A DNA stretch of 54,997 bases from Secundilactobacillus collinoides DSM 20515 = JCM 1123. Lineage in GTDB: Bacteria > Bacillota > Bacilli > Lactobacillales > Lactobacillaceae. The position numbers and the translations under genes were made by a program. The notes below the pieces were generated by a model, which saw only the letters and a program-made list of their open reading frames with translations, did not search any database and was not told the DNA's origin. Position 1 is the first letter of the stretch; each line of letters begins with the position of its first letter. Shown here piece by piece: positions 1 to 9,899 of the stretch. Location of the stretch: the NCBI RefSeq assembly GCF_001435975.1, contig NZ_AYYR01000112.1, positions 10,685-65,681 on the forward strand, given 5' to 3'.

Positions 1-32
1 TCCGCCCTCTAACCGCCTTGCTCCACTCTCTA
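1..32 (-). repeat. Left flank of dispersed nested-palindrome element, cut by window edge
   Basis: Read on the minus strand this is TAGAGAGTGGAGCAAGGCG followed by GTTAGAGGGCGGA, the conserved left flank and bulged outer-stem arm of the element family described at 17729-18046 and 35049-35325. The payload lies outside the window. Its first three bases are the stop codon of rqcP. Confidence 0.7.
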
Positions 33-299
33 CTCCCTAAAATCCTTCTCATACTCCTCACTGACAATCTTATACATATTCTCAGCTTCCTGCTTCTTCG
101 TTGTATCCAGCAGCTGCATGACCTGAACCGTCAGCGTCTTATTACCGAATTTAATGACCAGTTCGTCATCCGGCACCACATCCGTTGATGATTTTGCCAC
201 CCGGCCGTTCACCGTGATCCGGCCCTCATCAGCAATTTCTTTTGCTACCGTCCGTCGCTTAATAATTCGTGATACCTTTAAAAATTTATCTAATCGCAT
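30..299 (-). CDS. rqcP: S4-domain ribosome-associated quality-control protein RqcP
   Basis: This 89-aa protein is a single S4 RNA-binding domain. It begins [16 protein letters not shown] and carries the S4 core [12 protein letters not shown] at residues 27-38. In Bacillus the homologue RqcP (YabO) sits on stalled 50S subunits with RqcH and supports C-terminal alanine tailing of blocked nascent chains. The start is ATG with GGAGG eight bases upstream. It is the last gene of the pth-mfd-flippase operon and starts 12 bases after the flippase stop. The MazG-type gene (yabN) found between these two in Bacillus is absent. The stop TAG is the first codon of a dispersed repeat (TAGAGAGTGG), so the C terminus may have been set by repeat insertion. 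Family assignment is firm; the role is transferred from Bacillus. Confidence 0.9.
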   Translation of the reverse strand: MRLDKFLKVSRIIKRRTVAKEIADEGRITVNGRVAKSSTDVVPDDELVIKFGNKTLTVQVMQLLDTTKKQEAENMYKIVSEEYEKDFRE

Positions 300-311
300 G
301 TTGTTCCTCCG

Positions 312-1898
312 TTATTTTGAAAAGAATCGCAGCCACTTATCCGCCATTGGCAGCATCAGCCACTCGCGCAGGGTCAATAACCGCCAGCGAAGTGCCATGC
401 TGACGAAGAAAATGACGCCCGTCGCGACACCAATGCCGCTGATCAGTAATGCGCCCAACCGTGACATCATCAGGGCTGGACCAAAAAATGCATGTAATAA
501 CCCAATTAAAATTCTAAGTCCGACAACCATCAGTATACATAACCCAACAAGTTTACCAACTAAATTTCCCTGATAAACTTCAAGGTGCAATGATCTTAAT
601 TCACGCGTCAGCATGTACGTCATTACTGCTAGAGCAATGACCGTTGCCCAACTGGCACCGGCGGCACCCATAAACACGACGCTTCGTTCTGTAATCACCA
701 GCTTCACGAGTACCCCGACAGCAAGCCCTACTAGGGTGCCCCGAAACGCGTTCAGGCTTTGTAAAATACTATTATAAATCATGATCAGTGTGGCAAACAC
801 GATACTCAGCATGTACACAGAGAGCATCGTGTTTCCCTGCCGGTCACCGAACAGAAAAAAGTTGATTTCCGGCATCAACGCAATCAAGCCGGCCGTGGCA
901 GCCGCCGCGATAACCAAACTGATTCGAACCATTTGTTTAGCCAACCGGCGAAACTGCTGTTGGCGATTATGACTAAGTGCTTCAGTCAAGGACGGCAACA
1001 GTGACGATGCAAATGATGTCGCCACCACTAGTCCCAATTGTACCAGGGGCTGGCCCCGGTCATAAATACCTTTGAGCGCCTTGGCCTGCTCATCAAATAA
1101 GCCGTGCATCACCAGACCGCGTTTGACCGTAAATGAATCAACCAGCTGCATCAGCACCATCATGGAAGCAAATAAACTGATCGTACCGCCTTCAATTAGG
1201 AGCCGTTTGGCCAATGTGCCATACTGGTAGGCCGGTTGAGCAAGTGGACGTCGCCAAAAAGTAACTTGGTACCGGCTCACGAACCACACCATGACCGTGG
1301 AGGCAAACACCGCTGCAATCGCCGCACTGCTCATCGCCCAGGTACCCATTCGGTAAACGTCCCAGTGATGGCGCATCGCCCAGTAGGCCACCATCAGAAT
1401 CACAGCGACTCGAATCGTTTGTTCGACCAGCTGGGAACTGGCAGAGGGCCGCATATCGTATTCCCCCTGAAAATACCCTCTGCTGACAGAGAGAAACGGT
1501 GAGAATAGGAACATCCAGCTGACCGCCTGAATGATGGGTCGCAAACGCCCGTCCCCCATTGCAAACGCAATTTGGCCAGCGAACCCCTGCAGACCAAAGA
1601 AAACAATCAGCGAAAAGCCGACCATCAGCACGAATACCTGATGCAGCACGGCTAGTTTTTCTGCTTGACTCTTTGATTCGGCTACCAATTTAGAAATAAA
1701 CATCGGCAAACCGCTTAGCGCAAAGGTCATACCAATGCCATATATGGGATAAATTTGCTGGTAGACATAAAATCCGGTGTTCCCGACCATGTTCTGAAAT
1801 GGAACACGGTAAACAGCACTTAATATTTTAGCTATCAGCGAAGCAACGGACAATAGAATTGCCCCCTGCATGATTGTCCGCATATTTTTCTCTTTCAT
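312..1898 (-). CDS. MurJ/SpoVB-type (MVF superfamily) lipid-linked precursor flippase
   Basis: This 528-aa polytopic membrane protein has about 14 hydrophobic segments. The N terminus (IMQGAILLSVASLIAKILSA) is typical of the MOP/MVF exporter superfamily, which includes the lipid II flippase MurJ and Bacillus SpoVB/YabM. It probably moves a polyprenol-linked sugar precursor across the membrane. The exact substrate (lipid II or a polysaccharide unit) cannot be told from sequence. The first ATG is chosen because TAGGTGAG, which overlaps the mfd stop, lies five bases upstream. The gap to mfd is 7 bases, so the two are translationally linked. The order mfd-yabM-yabO matches Bacillus synteny. Confidence 0.85.
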   Translation of the reverse strand: MKEKNMRTIMQGAILLSVASLIAKILSAVYRVPFQNMVGNTGFYVYQQIYPIYGIGMTFALSGLPMFISKLVAESKSQAEKLAVLHQVFVLMVGFSLIVFFGLQGFAGQIAFAMGDGRLRPIIQAVSWMFLFSPFLSVSRGYFQGEYDMRPSASSQLVEQTIRVAVILMVAYWAMRHHWDVYRMGTWAMSSAAIAAVFASTVMVWFVSRYQVTFWRRPLAQPAYQYGTLAKRLLIEGGTISLFASMMVLMQLVDSFTVKRGLVMHGLFDEQAKALKGIYDRGQPLVQLGLVVATSFASSLLPSLTEALSHNRQQQFRRLAKQMVRISLVIAAAATAGLIALMPEINFFLFGDRQGNTMLSVYMLSIVFATLIMIYNSILQSLNAFRGTLVGLAVGVLVKLVITERSVVFMGAAGASWATVIALAVMTYMLTRELRSLHLEVYQGNLVGKLVGLCILMVVGLRILIGLLHAFFGPALMMSRLGALLISGIGVATGVIFFVSMALRWRLLTLREWLMLPMADKWLRFFSK

Positions 1899-1905
1899 AA
1901 CTCAC

Positions 1906-4900
1906 CTATTCAGCGACACTGGACGCTGCCATTTCACTTAACGCTTTGACAAACGATGTCACCTCATTCAGCCAATCGGGTGCAGCCATCTTCGGTTGAA
2001 TGACTAAGCCCACGATCAGGTGCTCATCTTGCAAGTTCACCGTTGCCTTCAGCTTGGTCTTAGCGAGCGCTTTGAACACAGACTCGCCGCTAAATTCATC
2101 CGTGCCCTTCACACTAAACGTCACCGTAATAATATCTTTCTTACGGTGCATTTTGTCGATCAGGGCTTCATCTGCCTGAACCTTCAGCTGGCTAACCGCC
2201 AACAGGTTCGCAACTTCGGCTGGATATTCACCAAATCGGTCAATCAAATCATCCTGAACTTCAGTCAGGTCATCCTTTGTTTCGATTTGACGAATACGTT
2301 TGTACATTTCAATTTTTTGCTGTTGGTCTTCAATATAGGTATCCGGCAGGTAGGCTTCCAAACCAAGTTCCACAGTCGCATCCGTTTTCGTCCGTTGCTC
2401 TTTGCCCTGTTTCTTGGCCACTGCGTCCCCTAACATCTGTGAGTACAAATCGTACCCCACAGAGTCAATGAACCCGTGTTGTTGTTTACCCAGCAGATTC
2501 CCAGCACCACGAATGGACAGATCACGCATGGCAATCTTAAATCCTGAACCTAGTTCGGTAAAATCTTTGATGGCTTCCAACCGTTTTTCACTCACTTCAG
2601 TCAGCACCTTGTTCGGCTGGTACATGAAGTAGGCGTAGGCCACGCGGTTGCTTCGACCGATTCGGCCCCGCAGCTGATATAGCTGGGGCAATCCCATATG
2701 ATCCGCGTTTTCCACAAACATTGTGTTCACGTTGGGAATGTCGATTCCAGTCTCAATAATGGTCGTTGTAACCAGCACATCGTAATCACCGCGAATGAAG
2801 TCGTAGAGGATTCCCTCCAACTGAGCTTCAGTCATCTGCCCATGGATGTAAGCAACTTCAGCCTCCGGTACCATCGCCTTGATCTGACTAACCGTCTCTT
2901 CGATGTCACCAACGCGGTTATGCAGGAAGAAGACCTGCCCGCCTCGTTGCATTTCACGTCGAATGCCGTCTTGAATCGCGCCGGCATTTTGTTCCATTAC
3001 ATACGTTTGAATCGGGAACCGGTTGGCTGGCGGCGTTTCGATCACGGATAAGTCGCGCACACCCAGCATGGACATGTGTAACGTCCGTGGAATCGGAGTC
3101 GCCGTCAACGTCAAAACATCCACGTTTGATTTTAATTGTTTCAAACGTTCCTTATGCTTCACACCAAACCGTTGCTCCTCATCAACGAGCAGCAGGCCTA
3201 AGTCTTTAAACCCGATGTCCTTCGATAATAGACGGTGGGTCCCAACAACGATGTCAATCGACCCATCCTTTAGTCCCGCCACAGTCTCGTGGACTTCCTT
3301 TGTAGTCTGGAACCGTGACAGGATAGCAACCGTGACCGGAAATCCTTCAAACCGGGTCGTCATCGTGTCGTAATGCTGCTGTGCAAGGATAGTTGTTGGT
3401 ACTAAGAAGGCCACTTGTTTGCCCGCTTCGATCGCCTTAAAGGCTGCCCGAAGCGCCACTTCAGTCTTCCCGTAACCCACGTCACCGACTAACAGTCTAT
3501 CCATGGGTTTGCCCTTTTCCATATCATGCTTAATTTCATCAATGCTGCGCAATTGATCGGGGGTTTCCGAATAAGGAAAATCATCATCAAACTGCTGCTG
3601 ATATGAATCATCATGCGGGAAGGCGTATCCTTTTTCAGATTCACGCTGGGCGTATAGTTCAACCAGCTCATCCGCGATGTCCTCGATTTTCGCAGCAACC
3701 TTCTTCTTGGTCTTTGCCCAATCAGAACCGCCAAGCTTGTTGATTCGCGGCGTTTTATCTTCCGAAGAAACGTATTTTTGAATCAGATTCAACTGGCTTA
3801 CAGGGATAAACAGCTTCGCGCCGTTCTGGTACGAAATGGTCATATAATCCTGATGCACACCGTCTACTTCAAGTGTTTGCATCCCTTCAAACCGGCCGAT
3901 CCCATGGTTCACGTGAACCACGTAATCACCCGGTTTCAAATCGGTATAACTCTTTAAGCGCTCAGCATTGGCCAGAGTTTGCCGTCTACGGTGATGTTTA
4001 GTGACCTGTTTGAACATTTCAGCTTCTGTGATGACAACCAGTTTGGCCTCGGGTAATTCGAAACCATTCTGGAACTGACCGGGCGCCAACTGAACCAGTC
4101 CCGGCTGCAGATCACTCGCCTTCGTCATCACCGTTTTGATCTTAAAATCATCAAGTGTGGCTGAGACTTTGTTGAGACGTTCCTCATCGTTGATCAAAAG
4201 CACAACCGTTTGCTTCAAAGACTGCCAGCGTTCGATTTCCTGTTTAAGTAATGGCAGCTGGCCAAAGAATTGCTGCATGCTTCTTGTTTGAATCTCAACC
4301 AACTGACTGAAACGCATGTTGCCCATGCCCTTTTGAAAAAGCGCAAAAAACAGTTCGGCATGCTTATCCTTTTTTAGGACAGTCGCAAATGGCAGCCCAA
4401 ACTGTTGGTCCGCAAATATCTGGTGATCTTTAAGTTTATCAACCGCCCAGTTTGCTTCATCAAGTTCCAGCTGTTTATTTGATTCTCGGACGCGCGGATA
4501 ATCGTCCACTAATACCATACCGTCATCGCCCAGATAATCCAGCAGCGACACATCACCAAAGAGGTAGTCGCCAAACAGGCGTAATTCTGCTGAAACACCA
4601 CCCTTTTTCAGATCATCTACTAAGGGGGTGACAAAGTTGTTCAACTGGTCAGCATCCGCTTCATCAAGTTTCTTCATTTGCGCTTGCAGCGCAGCGGTCA
4701 AGCGTTTAGCCGCTGCCTCCCGCTGCTCCGAGTTTAAGAGCAGATCCGTGACAGGCAAAATCGTCACGGTATCGATGTTGTTCACGCTGCGTTGCGTGCT
4801 GGCGTCAAAGTATCGCAGAGAATCAATTTCGGTATCAAATAGATCTACCCGTACTGGATATTCAGTATCCAGCGGATAAATGTCAATGATCGACCCACGA

Positions 4901-5421
4901 ACGGCAAAATCGCCGGGCGCATCCACCAACTTTTGACGGTGGTATCCCATCCGTTGCAGGTGCGCGATAACCCCTTCCGGATCAATATCATCACCTGTTT
5001 TCAGCGTAAATCGCGCTGTATCGAACGCCGTTGGTTCTGGTAATTGCCGCCGAAGTCCAGCAACCGAGGTAACCACCACGACCGGTTTATCGGCTCGAAG
5101 GGCGCTTAGTGCTAAAATTCTTTGGGCTAAAAAATCTGGTGAACTCGTGGCAATCTCAGCTGCTAATAATTCTTCCACCGGAAATTCGAACAATTCATCA
5201 TCCGTTAAACTGCTGCTAAGTTCGGCTACCAGCTGATCGGCGTGATACATTGTATCAGTGACGAAGATCATGGGTTTGCCCTGGGCATGCAATAGGGTCT
5301 GAATCAAGAGCGCGCGAGCGGACCCCGTAATCCCCGTAACAAGCTGTCGAGTATTAGGTGCCAGTTGCGATGCCAATTGCTGATACTCTGGCATTTTCTC
5401 GATAAATTCAGTTAATTGCAC
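1906..5421 (-). CDS. mfd: Transcription-repair coupling factor Mfd
   Basis: This 1171-aa protein is full length for Mfd, the ATP-driven translocase that removes RNA polymerase stalled at DNA damage and recruits UvrA. An N-terminal UvrB-like region is followed by a CarD-type RNA-polymerase-interaction domain (GDYVVHVNHGIGRFEG, about residue 490-505). A RecG-like helicase core follows, with Walker A GDVGYGKTEVA near 645 and DEEQ near 745, and then a C-terminal TRCF domain. The start is GTG with AAGGGGG seven bases upstream. It lies 81 bases downstream of pth and just upstream of the flippase gene, as in many Firmicutes. No frameshift or missing motif is seen. Confidence 0.97.
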   Translation of the reverse strand: MQLTEFIEKMPEYQQLASQLAPNTRQLVTGITGSARALLIQTLLHAQGKPMIFVTDTMYHADQLVAELSSSLTDDELFEFPVEELLAAEIATSSPDFLAQRILALSALRADKPVVVVTSVAGLRRQLPEPTAFDTARFTLKTGDDIDPEGVIAHLQRMGYHRQKLVDAPGDFAVRGSIIDIYPLDTEYPVRVDLFDTEIDSLRYFDASTQRSVNNIDTVTILPVTDLLLNSEQREAAAKRLTAALQAQMKKLDEADADQLNNFVTPLVDDLKKGGVSAELRLFGDYLFGDVSLLDYLGDDGMVLVDDYPRVRESNKQLELDEANWAVDKLKDHQIFADQQFGLPFATVLKKDKHAELFFALFQKGMGNMRFSQLVEIQTRSMQQFFGQLPLLKQEIERWQSLKQTVVLLINDEERLNKVSATLDDFKIKTVMTKASDLQPGLVQLAPGQFQNGFELPEAKLVVITEAEMFKQVTKHHRRRQTLANAERLKSYTDLKPGDYVVHVNHGIGRFEGMQTLEVDGVHQDYMTISYQNGAKLFIPVSQLNLIQKYVSSEDKTPRINKLGGSDWAKTKKKVAAKIEDIADELVELYAQRESEKGYAFPHDDSYQQQFDDDFPYSETPDQLRSIDEIKHDMEKGKPMDRLLVGDVGYGKTEVALRAAFKAIEAGKQVAFLVPTTILAQQHYDTMTTRFEGFPVTVAILSRFQTTKEVHETVAGLKDGSIDIVVGTHRLLSKDIGFKDLGLLLVDEEQRFGVKHKERLKQLKSNVDVLTLTATPIPRTLHMSMLGVRDLSVIETPPANRFPIQTYVMEQNAGAIQDGIRREMQRGGQVFFLHNRVGDIEETVSQIKAMVPEAEVAYIHGQMTEAQLEGILYDFIRGDYDVLVTTTIIETGIDIPNVNTMFVENADHMGLPQLYQLRGRIGRSNRVAYAYFMYQPNKVLTEVSEKRLEAIKDFTELGSGFKIAMRDLSIRGAGNLLGKQQHGFIDSVGYDLYSQMLGDAVAKKQGKEQRTKTDATVELGLEAYLPDTYIEDQQQKIEMYKRIRQIETKDDLTEVQDDLIDRFGEYPAEVANLLAVSQLKVQADEALIDKMHRKKDIITVTFSVKGTDEFSGESVFKALAKTKLKATVNLQDEHLIVGLVIQPKMAAPDWLNEVTSFVKALSEMAASSVAE

Positions 5422-5502
5422 GATAATTCCCCCTTTCTTGCTGCGAACCGTGTTATGTCAAAACTACGTGAGAACGCCCACGGTTGTTTTATTTCTATCA
5501 TA

Positions 5503-6060
5503 TTAATTATAGCGATTCATAAGATCTGTCATCGAAACATTGTCGATCCAGTCAAAAAGCGCCGCAACAGCGTGGTCCGCAGCGTTGTCAAAATCGATTT
5601 GCTGATCCGGCGTAAATTTACCTAAGACGTAATTAACGACGTTGGCCTTGGATGGATGCGCAATACCGACCTTAATTCGATCGAATTCACTGGTCCCAAG
5701 ACTGGCAATAATACTCTTAATGCCATTATGGCCCCCAGCAGATCCTTTCGCCCGTAACCGAATACGGCCAATCGTCATGTCCATATCATCTTGAACGATG
5801 ATAATATCTGACGTTTCGATTTTATAAAAATGGGCCAGCGCACCGACAGCTCGACCAGATTCATTCATAAACGTTTCCGGTTCTACCAGCAGGATCTTTT
5901 CACCATTTACGATTCCGCTAGCGAGTTTGGCTTCCATTTTGCGCGTGGAAAAGTTCAAGCCCGCCTTCGCGGCAAACCGTTCAACGACCATAAAACCGGT
6001 GTTGTGGCGTGTGCCTTGATACTGCGGTCCAATATTTCCAAGTCCAACAATCATTTTCAT
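5503..6060 (-). CDS. pth: Peptidyl-tRNA hydrolase
   Basis: This 185-aa enzyme hydrolyses the ester bond of peptidyl-tRNAs released from stalled ribosomes, recycling tRNA. The N terminus MKMIVGLGNIGPQY and the motif GTRHNTGF hold the catalytic histidine (His19 here, His20 in E. coli) and the neighbouring conserved Asn. The region VQDDMD and the glycine-rich KGSAGGHNGIKS are also typical. AAGGAG lies 11 bases before the ATG. It is the first gene of the operon pth-mfd-flippase-rqcP and is served by the extended -10 promoter at 6186-6194 through a leader of about 120 bases. It diverges from ldh across a 1-kb gap. Confidence 0.97.
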   Translation of the reverse strand: MKMIVGLGNIGPQYQGTRHNTGFMVVERFAAKAGLNFSTRKMEAKLASGIVNGEKILLVEPETFMNESGRAVGALAHFYKIETSDIIIVQDDMDMTIGRIRLRAKGSAGGHNGIKSIIASLGTSEFDRIKVGIAHPSKANVVNYVLGKFTPDQQIDFDNAADHAVAALFDWIDNVSMTDLMNRYN

Positions 6061-6185
6061 GTTGCGTTTCGCTCCTTATTAAAACAATCTAATTTGATTA
6101 AAACATGCAAAATAGCTGGACGGTAGTCTTGACCGTTCAGCATAACGTTTTCTTACACTTTAGTATTCTTCTGTTTAACCAAAAT

Positions 6186-6194
6186 AGTATAGCA
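6186..6194 (-). promoter_or_regulatory. Extended -10 promoter of the pth-mfd operon
   Basis: The minus strand reads TGC-TATACT, a good extended -10 with no clear -35. The string TATGCTATACTATT recurs exactly upstream of metG (42335-42343), which supports both calls. Confidence 0.6.
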
Positions 6195-6215
6195 TACGCG
6201 AAGAAGAAATGCATG

Positions 6216-6412
6216 AATGGGGGCTAGAGAGTGGTGCAAGCCGGTTAAGAAGCGAAGTCCCTTATGCAGTCCCCTTGTCTTGCGAAACACGTCTCTTCTA
6301 TGTAAAAAAACAAGCACGTTGCAACCTTTACAAAATCAAATAATCCAGAAAAAATTCAGGCCTGACTTTTTGCCCAGAGTTGCTTCTCCATTAGCCCTGT
6401 CATATAAACCCT
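6216..6412 (+). repeat. Degenerate copy of the nested-palindrome element
   Basis: The left flank CTAGAGAGTGGTGCAAGCCG is followed by a short payload and the right flank CTTGCGAAACACGTCTC. A 3' extension (CACGTTGCAACC and onward to about 6347) and then half of a payload hairpin follow: an inner loop and the right arm GCCCAGAGTTGCTTCTCC. The extension and the arm match the copy at 35049-35325, so both belong to one longer subtype. Confidence 0.55.
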
Positions 6413-6420
6413 CATAGCAA

Positions 6421-7030
6421 AAAACGCAAGCGCAAAAAGAGAACAGAAACGCAGTTGACGACTAAATGACTCCTCATCGGTTGATCCACGAATCTCTTGA
6501 AACTTATTGAAGCACGTTAAAAGCCATGCAACAAACCGTCACTAACACGTTCAGTTCACACACCTCATGATGCGTTGGTTATTGATTACACAGTAACAGC
6601 ACCGCAAAGCCCTAAGCAATTTTCCAAAACTGCAGTGCACTCACAGGAAATCCGCATTCCTGACTTGCCTGCTATGAAGCTGATGCTGACGCACTGCGTG
6701 TCAATCTGACAAATACACCAACGAAGTGCAATGGTGATCTTAACCCAGACTGATCAACTCAAAAGAGTGCAATTTTTTTAAAAAGGGCATAACACCTCAA
6801 TCTAAACAAATCGAAGTAAGCAACCCAATCTATATTGATTGCCAAAAAAATTCCAGAATTAAGTTAGTAAATTTTACCCTGTTTCGAGAAAAAATTACTA
6901 GTCAAAATCAACCAATATGTCATTAAAGACCGGTATACCGTCATTTCAGTGACTTCATAATTAAGATTGCAACTATTTCACAATCTTTGCTAACCAAAAA
7001 GAAGTTAAAAACCCTTTAAATTCAAGCGTT
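6421..7030. other. Long gene-free stretch upstream of ldh
   Basis: I see no coding sequence with a ribosome binding site, no tRNA and no clear element copy here. The only local structure noted is the near-palindrome GACCGGTATACCGTC around 6929-6943. The stretch is AT-rich toward ldh. Confidence 0.5.
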
Positions 7031-7035
7031 TTTAG

Positions 7036-7065
7036 TGGATAAAGCGCTTTCATTTGTGATATTAT
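7036..7065 (+). promoter_or_regulatory. ldh promoter with overlapping cre-like site
   Basis: A -35-like TGGATA (7036-7041) lies 18 bases before an extended -10, TGA-TATTAT (7057-7065). The 14-mer ATAAAGCGCTTTCA at 7039-7052 fits the catabolite-responsive element TGWAARCGYTWNCW at 12 of 14 positions and sits in the spacer. CcpA bound there would be expected to interfere with polymerase rather than help it, if this is the promoter actually used. Confidence 0.55.
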
Positions 7066-7080
7066 ATCTTCAATTGCTAA

Positions 7081-8064
<984 letters not shown>

Positions 8065-8080
8065 TTTCGTCCCACTCTTG

Positions 8081-8127
8081 AACGACAATGTGATTGCTGC
8101 AAATAGCAGTCCGCATTGTCGTTTTTT
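8081..8127 (+). terminator. Intrinsic terminator of ldh
   Basis: A long hairpin with arms AACGACAATG and CATTGTCGTT and an inner stem TTGCTGC/GCAGT is followed by TTTTTTT. Confidence 0.9.
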
Positions 8128-8247
8128 TGTATTAGTAATGTTCAATGGTTTATATTCGTTTTTTAGACTAATCGTTGTCATATATATCCCCCTAAAAGAC
8201 CGTTTAAAGTCCATTATAGTCACGATTTGTTGCACACATGTTGATTA

Positions 8248-8260
8248 TTGATAATATCAA
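8248..8260. promoter_or_regulatory. Perfect 13-base palindrome upstream of the L,D-transpeptidase gene
   Basis: TTGATAATATCAA is a perfect inverted repeat about a central A, 77 bases before the start codon. It may be an operator, but I do not recognise the regulator. Confidence 0.3.
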
Positions 8261-8336
8261 GTTTATGGTATGAAAACAATTGTGTTTTGATGTCTTTTGC
8301 TGTACTCTTTTACTATGATTAAAGGAGGAGAACACC

Positions 8337-9719
8337 ATGAAACACACGAAGCGATGGCTCTTCACTGGAATTGCAGTGATCGCAATTGCGGGGTTAGGCT
8401 ACGTGGCACGGGCCAATCATTTCCAGACACATTTTTTAAACAACACCGAAATAGACGGCATCAATGTGGGTGGCCAAACAGCTGGCGCAGCCGCAGAGAC
8501 GATTAATGTAAAACTTAGTCATCAGGTGTACACGGTGACTGATCAGTCAAAGATCTTGACAACGTTCACGGCAAAAGAAATTGGCATCACACCATACACC
8601 GCAAACCAAATCAAACAACTCATCAGCAATCAAAATGCCTATGCATGGCCTGCCCACATGACGCGTGCATCCGCAAATAGTCATCGTTTGGGACTTAAGG
8701 CCATCAACAAAGCTAAGTTGAGCGCCGTATCAAATCGGGTTGTGCGCCTTGCCAACAACGCAAAGCGAACCCCTACCCGGAACGCCAAACTTGTTTATAA
8801 CAACCAATCATTTGTCATTAAGAGACAGGTCTATGGCCAGCAGGTCAATCGGGACAGTGTCAAACAAAGTGTCACAAATGCTGTCGCAAATCATCAAAGT
8901 CAGATCGACTTGAAAACTGCCTATATCAAGCCAACGATTTTGCAAAGCAATGCATCACTAAAAAAAGCCAGACAAACAGCTATCAAACTTAGTACAAATA
9001 AGATCACTTACACGCTCGCCAATCACTCAGTCACAATTCCTGAATCAGAAATTGCCAGCTGGCTGACCACGAAAAATGCACGCATATCGGTCAGCAAAAA
9101 GGCCGTTGAATCATACCTGACCAAACTAAGCTACAAGTATGGCACGATTCATAAGACACGCCATTTTAAAACTTATAGTGGTGCCTACGTGAACGTTCCT
9201 GCCGGGCTTTATGGTTGGCACATCAAGGTCACTGCCGAAACCCCAAGGCTTAGTAAATTTGTTTTAGCAGGCAAACCGGTCACGCGAACCCCCGTCCTTC
9301 AAGGAACGGGCTATCACAAGAATGGACAAGATATCGGCACAACCTACGTTGAAGTTTCAAAGTCAAGCCAGCACATGTGGGTTCACAAGAATGGTAACGT
9401 CATTATTTCAACGGACGTGGTCACGGGAAAACCGCCGAGAGGGACGACCCCATCTGGTGTGTACGTTGTTTGGAGCAAGCAACGTAACGCAACGTTGCGC
9501 GGCCAAAATGACGATGGCAGCGACTATGCATCGCCAGTCAGTTACTGGATGCCGGTGGATGCAACGGGTGTTGGGATTCACGATTCACCTTGGCAACCGC
9601 AATACGGTGGGACTTGGTACGTTAGTCACGGTTCTCATGGTTGTGTGAACACCCCGCCATCAGTGATGGCTAAGGTATATGCAAACGTGCCGCTGAAGAC
9701 CCCCGTTATTATCTATTAA
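8337..9719 (+). CDS. L,D-transpeptidase (YkuD domain) with N-terminal membrane anchor
   Basis: This 460-aa protein has a short basic N terminus and one hydrophobic segment (about residues 8-25), so it is probably anchored outside the membrane. A central peptidoglycan-binding-4-like region precedes a C-terminal YkuD domain (about 340-460). The signature runs GVGIHDSPW ... SHGSHGCVNTP, with the catalytic Cys436. Such enzymes form 3-3 crosslinks or attach donors to peptidoglycan by a beta-lactam-tolerant route. AAAGGAGG lies eight bases before the ATG. The gene is monocistronic, with terminators on both sides. The exact wall reaction cannot be told from sequence. Confidence 0.92.
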   Translation: MKHTKRWLFTGIAVIAIAGLGYVARANHFQTHFLNNTEIDGINVGGQTAGAAAETINVKLSHQVYTVTDQSKILTTFTAKEIGITPYTANQIKQLISNQNAYAWPAHMTRASANSHRLGLKAINKAKLSAVSNRVVRLANNAKRTPTRNAKLVYNNQSFVIKRQVYGQQVNRDSVKQSVTNAVANHQSQIDLKTAYIKPTILQSNASLKKARQTAIKLSTNKITYTLANHSVTIPESEIASWLTTKNARISVSKKAVESYLTKLSYKYGTIHKTRHFKTYSGAYVNVPAGLYGWHIKVTAETPRLSKFVLAGKPVTRTPVLQGTGYHKNGQDIGTTYVEVSKSSQHMWVHKNGNVIISTDVVTGKPPRGTTPSGVYVVWSKQRNATLRGQNDDGSDYASPVSYWMPVDATGVGIHDSPWQPQYGGTWYVSHGSHGCVNTPPSVMAKVYANVPLKTPVIIY

Positions 9720-9726
9720 CATGTTT

Positions 9727-9765
9727 AAAAATCCTGTCCTTTTTTCGCTAGCGACAGGATTTTTT
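9727..9765 (+). terminator. Intrinsic terminator after the L,D-transpeptidase gene
   Basis: The arms AAAAATCCTGTC and GACAGGATTTTT enclose a 14-base loop and run into a T tract. Confidence 0.88.
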
Positions 9766-9844
9766 AGCACCACTGGCAATTTATTTGAAGAAATGAAAAG
9801 TTCTTCTTAAAAAGCCACCTTGTCTCACGAACCCCCTTGTTTTG

Positions 9845-9853
9845 TGTTATGAT
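9845..9853 (+). promoter_or_regulatory. Extended -10 promoter of the CBS-domain gene
   Basis: TGT-TATGAT forms an extended -10 about 45 bases before the start codon. No convincing -35 is seen. Confidence 0.5.
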
Positions 9854-9899
9854 ATTGTTAGTTTATTAGAGAGTTCTAATTTTTAGGAGGTTACACCCT

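Noticed and set aside
6217-6417. 66-codon plus-strand ORF between pth and ldh
   Set aside because: It lies wholly within a degenerate element copy and has no ribosome binding site.
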